NCBI RefSeq assembly: GCF_003583365.1
Contig: NZ_QXED01000004.1
Coordinates: 248,001 to 312,000, forward strand
Length of the DNA stretch: 64,000 bases
Source of the DNA: Fibrisoma montanum
GTDB taxonomy: Bacteria > Bacteroidota > Bacteroidia > Cytophagales > Spirosomataceae
Direction: 5' to 3'
The notes under the pieces are model-generated. The model was not told the origin of the DNA and did not search any database. It saw only the letters and a program-made list of their open reading frames with translations. A program made the position numbers and the translations under genes. Of this stretch, positions 62,009-64,000 are shown piece by piece (position 1 is the first letter of the stretch; each line of letters starts with the position of its first letter).

Positions 62009-62956
62009 ATGCAACACACTTCTCTGGAGCGTCCCAGTGCGTCCGGGTTAACAAGCGGACAGAGACTAACTGAGAGCTCAACGCAACGGCTTTCTTCAAA
62101 CGAACTGGATAAGCGGATTGTGGCAGGATCAGTAATTCTCTACAACTCCAGTACTGACGTTATCGAAAATATCCGGTCTTATGCTGACCAGGTAGATCAC
62201 CTGATTGTTGTTGATAACTCCGATGCTCCGATTCCGGAGGTTATCGCTGCACTTACGCAATTTAAGTCGTTGACTTATATTTCGAATGAAGGCAATCCAG
62301 GTGTGGCGTACGCCTTAAATCGGGCGGCAGAAGCAGCATTAACTTTAGGCTACACCTATCTGTTGACTATGGATGACGATACCCGCGTTCCACCCGGGAT
62401 GGTTGATGCCATGCTGACGTATGTTAGTCAACAAGGACCAGATACCATTGGCATCGTCGGCGCTCAGTCGCTTCCCGATCAGGTGCAGTATACTGCGCAG
62501 GATGTTTGGTTCACTATAACATCTGGAAATTTGCTCAATCTTCGGGCATATGCTGCCTGTGGGCCATTTATGGAGTCACTTTTCATCGACTGGGTCGACC
62601 ATGAATATTGCTTTAGGCTCAAGGCCAACCACTATAGAGTTATTGAACTGAATTACCTGCCGCTGATCCATCGACTCGGTATGTTTAAGGAAGCTTCTGT
62701 GCTGGGAGCGAGGGTGAGGAAATGGATTTCGCACAGTCCGCAGCGCATGTATTACAAAGCGCGGAACAGCTTGTATGTAATGAAAATGTACGAGGAGTTT
62801 TTGCCGGTATCAATTCGGCGATTCTTCTACCGGGCTATGGTTACAGACCTGATAAACGTCGTTTTCTTCGACAGCAATAAGCTCCAACGACTACGCTTTC
62901 TGCTTAAAGCGTATCAGGACTACAAACGTGGGCGATTAGGTAAGTTAACCGCTTGA
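62009..62956 (+). CDS. GT2-family glycosyltransferase, rhamnosyltransferase-like
   Basis: A 315-residue enzyme of family GT2 with a GT-A fold. The nucleotide-sugar region is SVILYNSSTDVIENIR then DHLIVVDNSDAPI, and the DDDTRVPPGM segment is the metal-binding DxD. Residues WVDHEYCFRLK are the acceptor-side motif common to rhamnosyltransferase-like members. An unconserved polar leader of about 30 residues precedes the domain. It starts 26 bases after the flippase and overlaps the next gene by four bases. Confidence 0.88.
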   Translation: MQHTSLERPSASGLTSGQRLTESSTQRLSSNELDKRIVAGSVILYNSSTDVIENIRSYADQVDHLIVVDNSDAPIPEVIAALTQFKSLTYISNEGNPGVAYALNRAAEAALTLGYTYLLTMDDDTRVPPGMVDAMLTYVSQQGPDTIGIVGAQSLPDQVQYTAQDVWFTITSGNLLNLRAYAACGPFMESLFIDWVDHEYCFRLKANHYRVIELNYLPLIHRLGMFKEASVLGARVRKWISHSPQRMYYKARNSLYVMKMYEEFLPVSIRRFFYRAMVTDLINVVFFDSNKLQRLRFLLKAYQDYKRGRLGKLTA

Positions 62957-63876
62957 AAAAATCCGTGAGTAGACCAACAAACGCCCTAACTACCGTATCG
63001 ATTGCACTCGCTACCTATAACGGAAGCGCTTTTTTGCCTGAGCTGCTCGATTCATTAGAGCGGCAGACAGTCCGTCCGGATGAGGTTGTCATACACGATG
63101 ATGGGTCTCAGGATCAGACTGTATCCATTCTGCATCAGTATCAGCACAATCTGCCGCTGACTATCCATGTCAATGATCAATCGGTGGGTGTAGTCGCTAA
63201 TTTCAAGCGGGCTGTGGCTGGTTGTAAGGGTGATTACGTAGCGTTCTGCGATCAGGACGATGTCTGGTTACCCGACAAAATAGCCCGTTCGATCGAGAAG
63301 CTTAGAGAAATCGATGGTCCCTGGCCAGCCATGGTCTTTACCGATCTGGTAGTCGTAGATCAGCATCTGAACCGAATTGCTGATTCGTACTGGCAACACC
63401 GCAAACTGATGCCACAGAAGGAGACGTTTGCTTCACTGCTTTATGGCAACTTTGTGACAGGTTGTACAATGGTCATCAACCGGCCGATGGCCGAAGAAGT
63501 AGCCCGCATGCCCGATGACGTGCTTATGCATGACTTCTGGATAACTTGTGTGGCTTATGGAGTGGGTCGGTGTACCTATGTAGAAACACCAACGATACTT
63601 TACCGTCAACATACGACCAACGTCACTACGAATGATAAAATTACGTTGTCAACCCGCCTGAAGCGGCTGAAAACTTTTCTCCAGGATAGTGTGCAGGCGG
63701 CTCAGTTTTTGCTCCCTGAAGTAAAACAAGCCGAGCAGTTTGCTGGGCTTTACAGCCGACAGCTAAAATCTACCGATCAGAAGACGCTTAGTCAGTTTAT
63801 TGATTTGAAAAATCATTTACCACTATATCGTCGTTTACAGGCTTTTAAGATTAAATTTTTGCGCATTATTTCGTAA
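62953..63876 (+). CDS. GT2-family glycosyltransferase
   Basis: A 307-residue enzyme of family GT2, with VSIALATYNGSAFLPELLDSL near residues 15-35 split by the turn, VIHDDGSQDQTV and FCDQDDVWLPDK carrying the DxD-type metal site. The HDFWITCVAYG segment resembles the catalytic base region. The start is read as TTG at 62953, overlapping the stop of the previous gene (TTGA). Translation of a polymer repeat unit would need both GT2 enzymes; acceptor and donor are unknown. Confidence 0.88.
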   Translation: MKKSVSRPTNALTTVSIALATYNGSAFLPELLDSLERQTVRPDEVVIHDDGSQDQTVSILHQYQHNLPLTIHVNDQSVGVVANFKRAVAGCKGDYVAFCDQDDVWLPDKIARSIEKLREIDGPWPAMVFTDLVVVDQHLNRIADSYWQHRKLMPQKETFASLLYGNFVTGCTMVINRPMAEEVARMPDDVLMHDFWITCVAYGVGRCTYVETPTILYRQHTTNVTTNDKITLSTRLKRLKTFLQDSVQAAQFLLPEVKQAEQFAGLYSRQLKSTDQKTLSQFIDLKNHLPLYRRLQAFKIKFLRIIS

Positions 63877-63984
63877 ACGGTAACTTATACCAAAAATAGT
63901 GGCATCTTTAGCTCATGTTTTCAATGATAAAGTAGACTTATCAACACCATTTTCCCCACTGTATAACCTAGAAACTGTCATTAT

Positions 63985-64000
63985 ATGAAGCAGGTATTAC
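63985..64000 (+). CDS. Start of a further gene (partial)
   Basis: ATG at 63985 opens a frame reading MKQVL to the window end. It lies in the expected position for the next gene of the polysaccharide cluster, but only five codons are seen, so the assignment is tentative. Confidence 0.35.

Noticed and set aside
1-64000. Search for CRISPR arrays, rRNA genes, phage structural genes, toxin-antitoxin pairs and restriction systems
   Set aside because: No repeated spacer-type units, no rRNA-like stretches and no recognisable proteins of these classes were seen; the Uma2 protein alone is not evidence of a defence system.

Overview
The window is a chromosomal segment of a Bacteroidota bacterium, most likely a Spirosoma/Fibrella-like member of the Cytophagales (inference). 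Support comes from SusC/SusD proteins, UnbV/ASPIC propeller lipoproteins, BatD, a Bacteroidota-type three-gene succinate dehydrogenase operon, start regions that mostly lack a Shine-Dalgarno sequence, and several promoters with the Bacteroidota -7 box TAnnTTTG. There is one tRNA gene, no rRNA, no CRISPR array and no intact mobile element. Most of the sequence is ordinary core metabolism and envelope biology.

Layout. 1-3236 (minus): penicillin-binding protein 1C, a small NTF2-like secreted protein, and the start of an alpha-2-macroglobulin lipoprotein. 3331-9694: beta-CASP metallo-hydrolase, a 67-residue small protein, BatD-like protein, chorismate synthase, a Uma2 nuclease-fold protein, a small membrane protein and ApbE. 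9715-20093: a Tat-exported Gfo/Idh oxidoreductase, a TonB-dependent receptor, a low-complexity secreted protein, an APC permease, an IS630-type transposase remnant and a large FAD/4Fe-4S oxidoreductase. 20550-37083: an outer-membrane uptake and surface-enzyme region with SusC, SusD, two paralogous 13-repeat FG-GAP/ASPIC lipoproteins, a DUF4136 protein, a PAP2/vanadium-haloperoxidase-type lipoprotein and a secreted GH65 enzyme. 37160-43247: TetR regulator, tRNA-Gln, fabD and sdhCAB. 43340-55931: a small unknown protein, an alpha/beta hydrolase, ispE, an oxidase subunit III, an M1 peptidase, a KAS III enzyme, a GT4 glycosyltransferase overlapping deoC, a DUF922 protein and secA. 56162-64000: an exopolysaccharide cluster (SLBB export protein, Wzz-type chain-length protein, GDP-mannose dehydratase, Wzx flippase and two GT2 glycosyltransferases) that continues past the window.

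How the genes fit together. The SusCD/ASPIC/haloperoxidase block is the best candidate for a little-described functional unit: a TonB-driven importer with its surface lipoprotein, two large Ca-binding propeller lipoproteins, and a secreted PAP2-fold enzyme and glycoside hydrolase. The export cluster has transporter, length control, sugar-nucleotide synthesis, flippase and transferases in one tightly packed run with 1- to 4-base overlaps.

A second theme is palindromic DNA. Two conserved proteins (PBP1C and the FAD/FeS oxidoreductase) carry long inverted repeats inside the reading frame that are translated as extra peptide. One palindrome supplies the stop codons of both flanking convergent genes. 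Both spacers of sdhCAB form long hairpins, and several convergent gaps are filled by near-perfect inverted repeats. All assignments rest on reading the sequence and on knowledge of the families; no database search was run.
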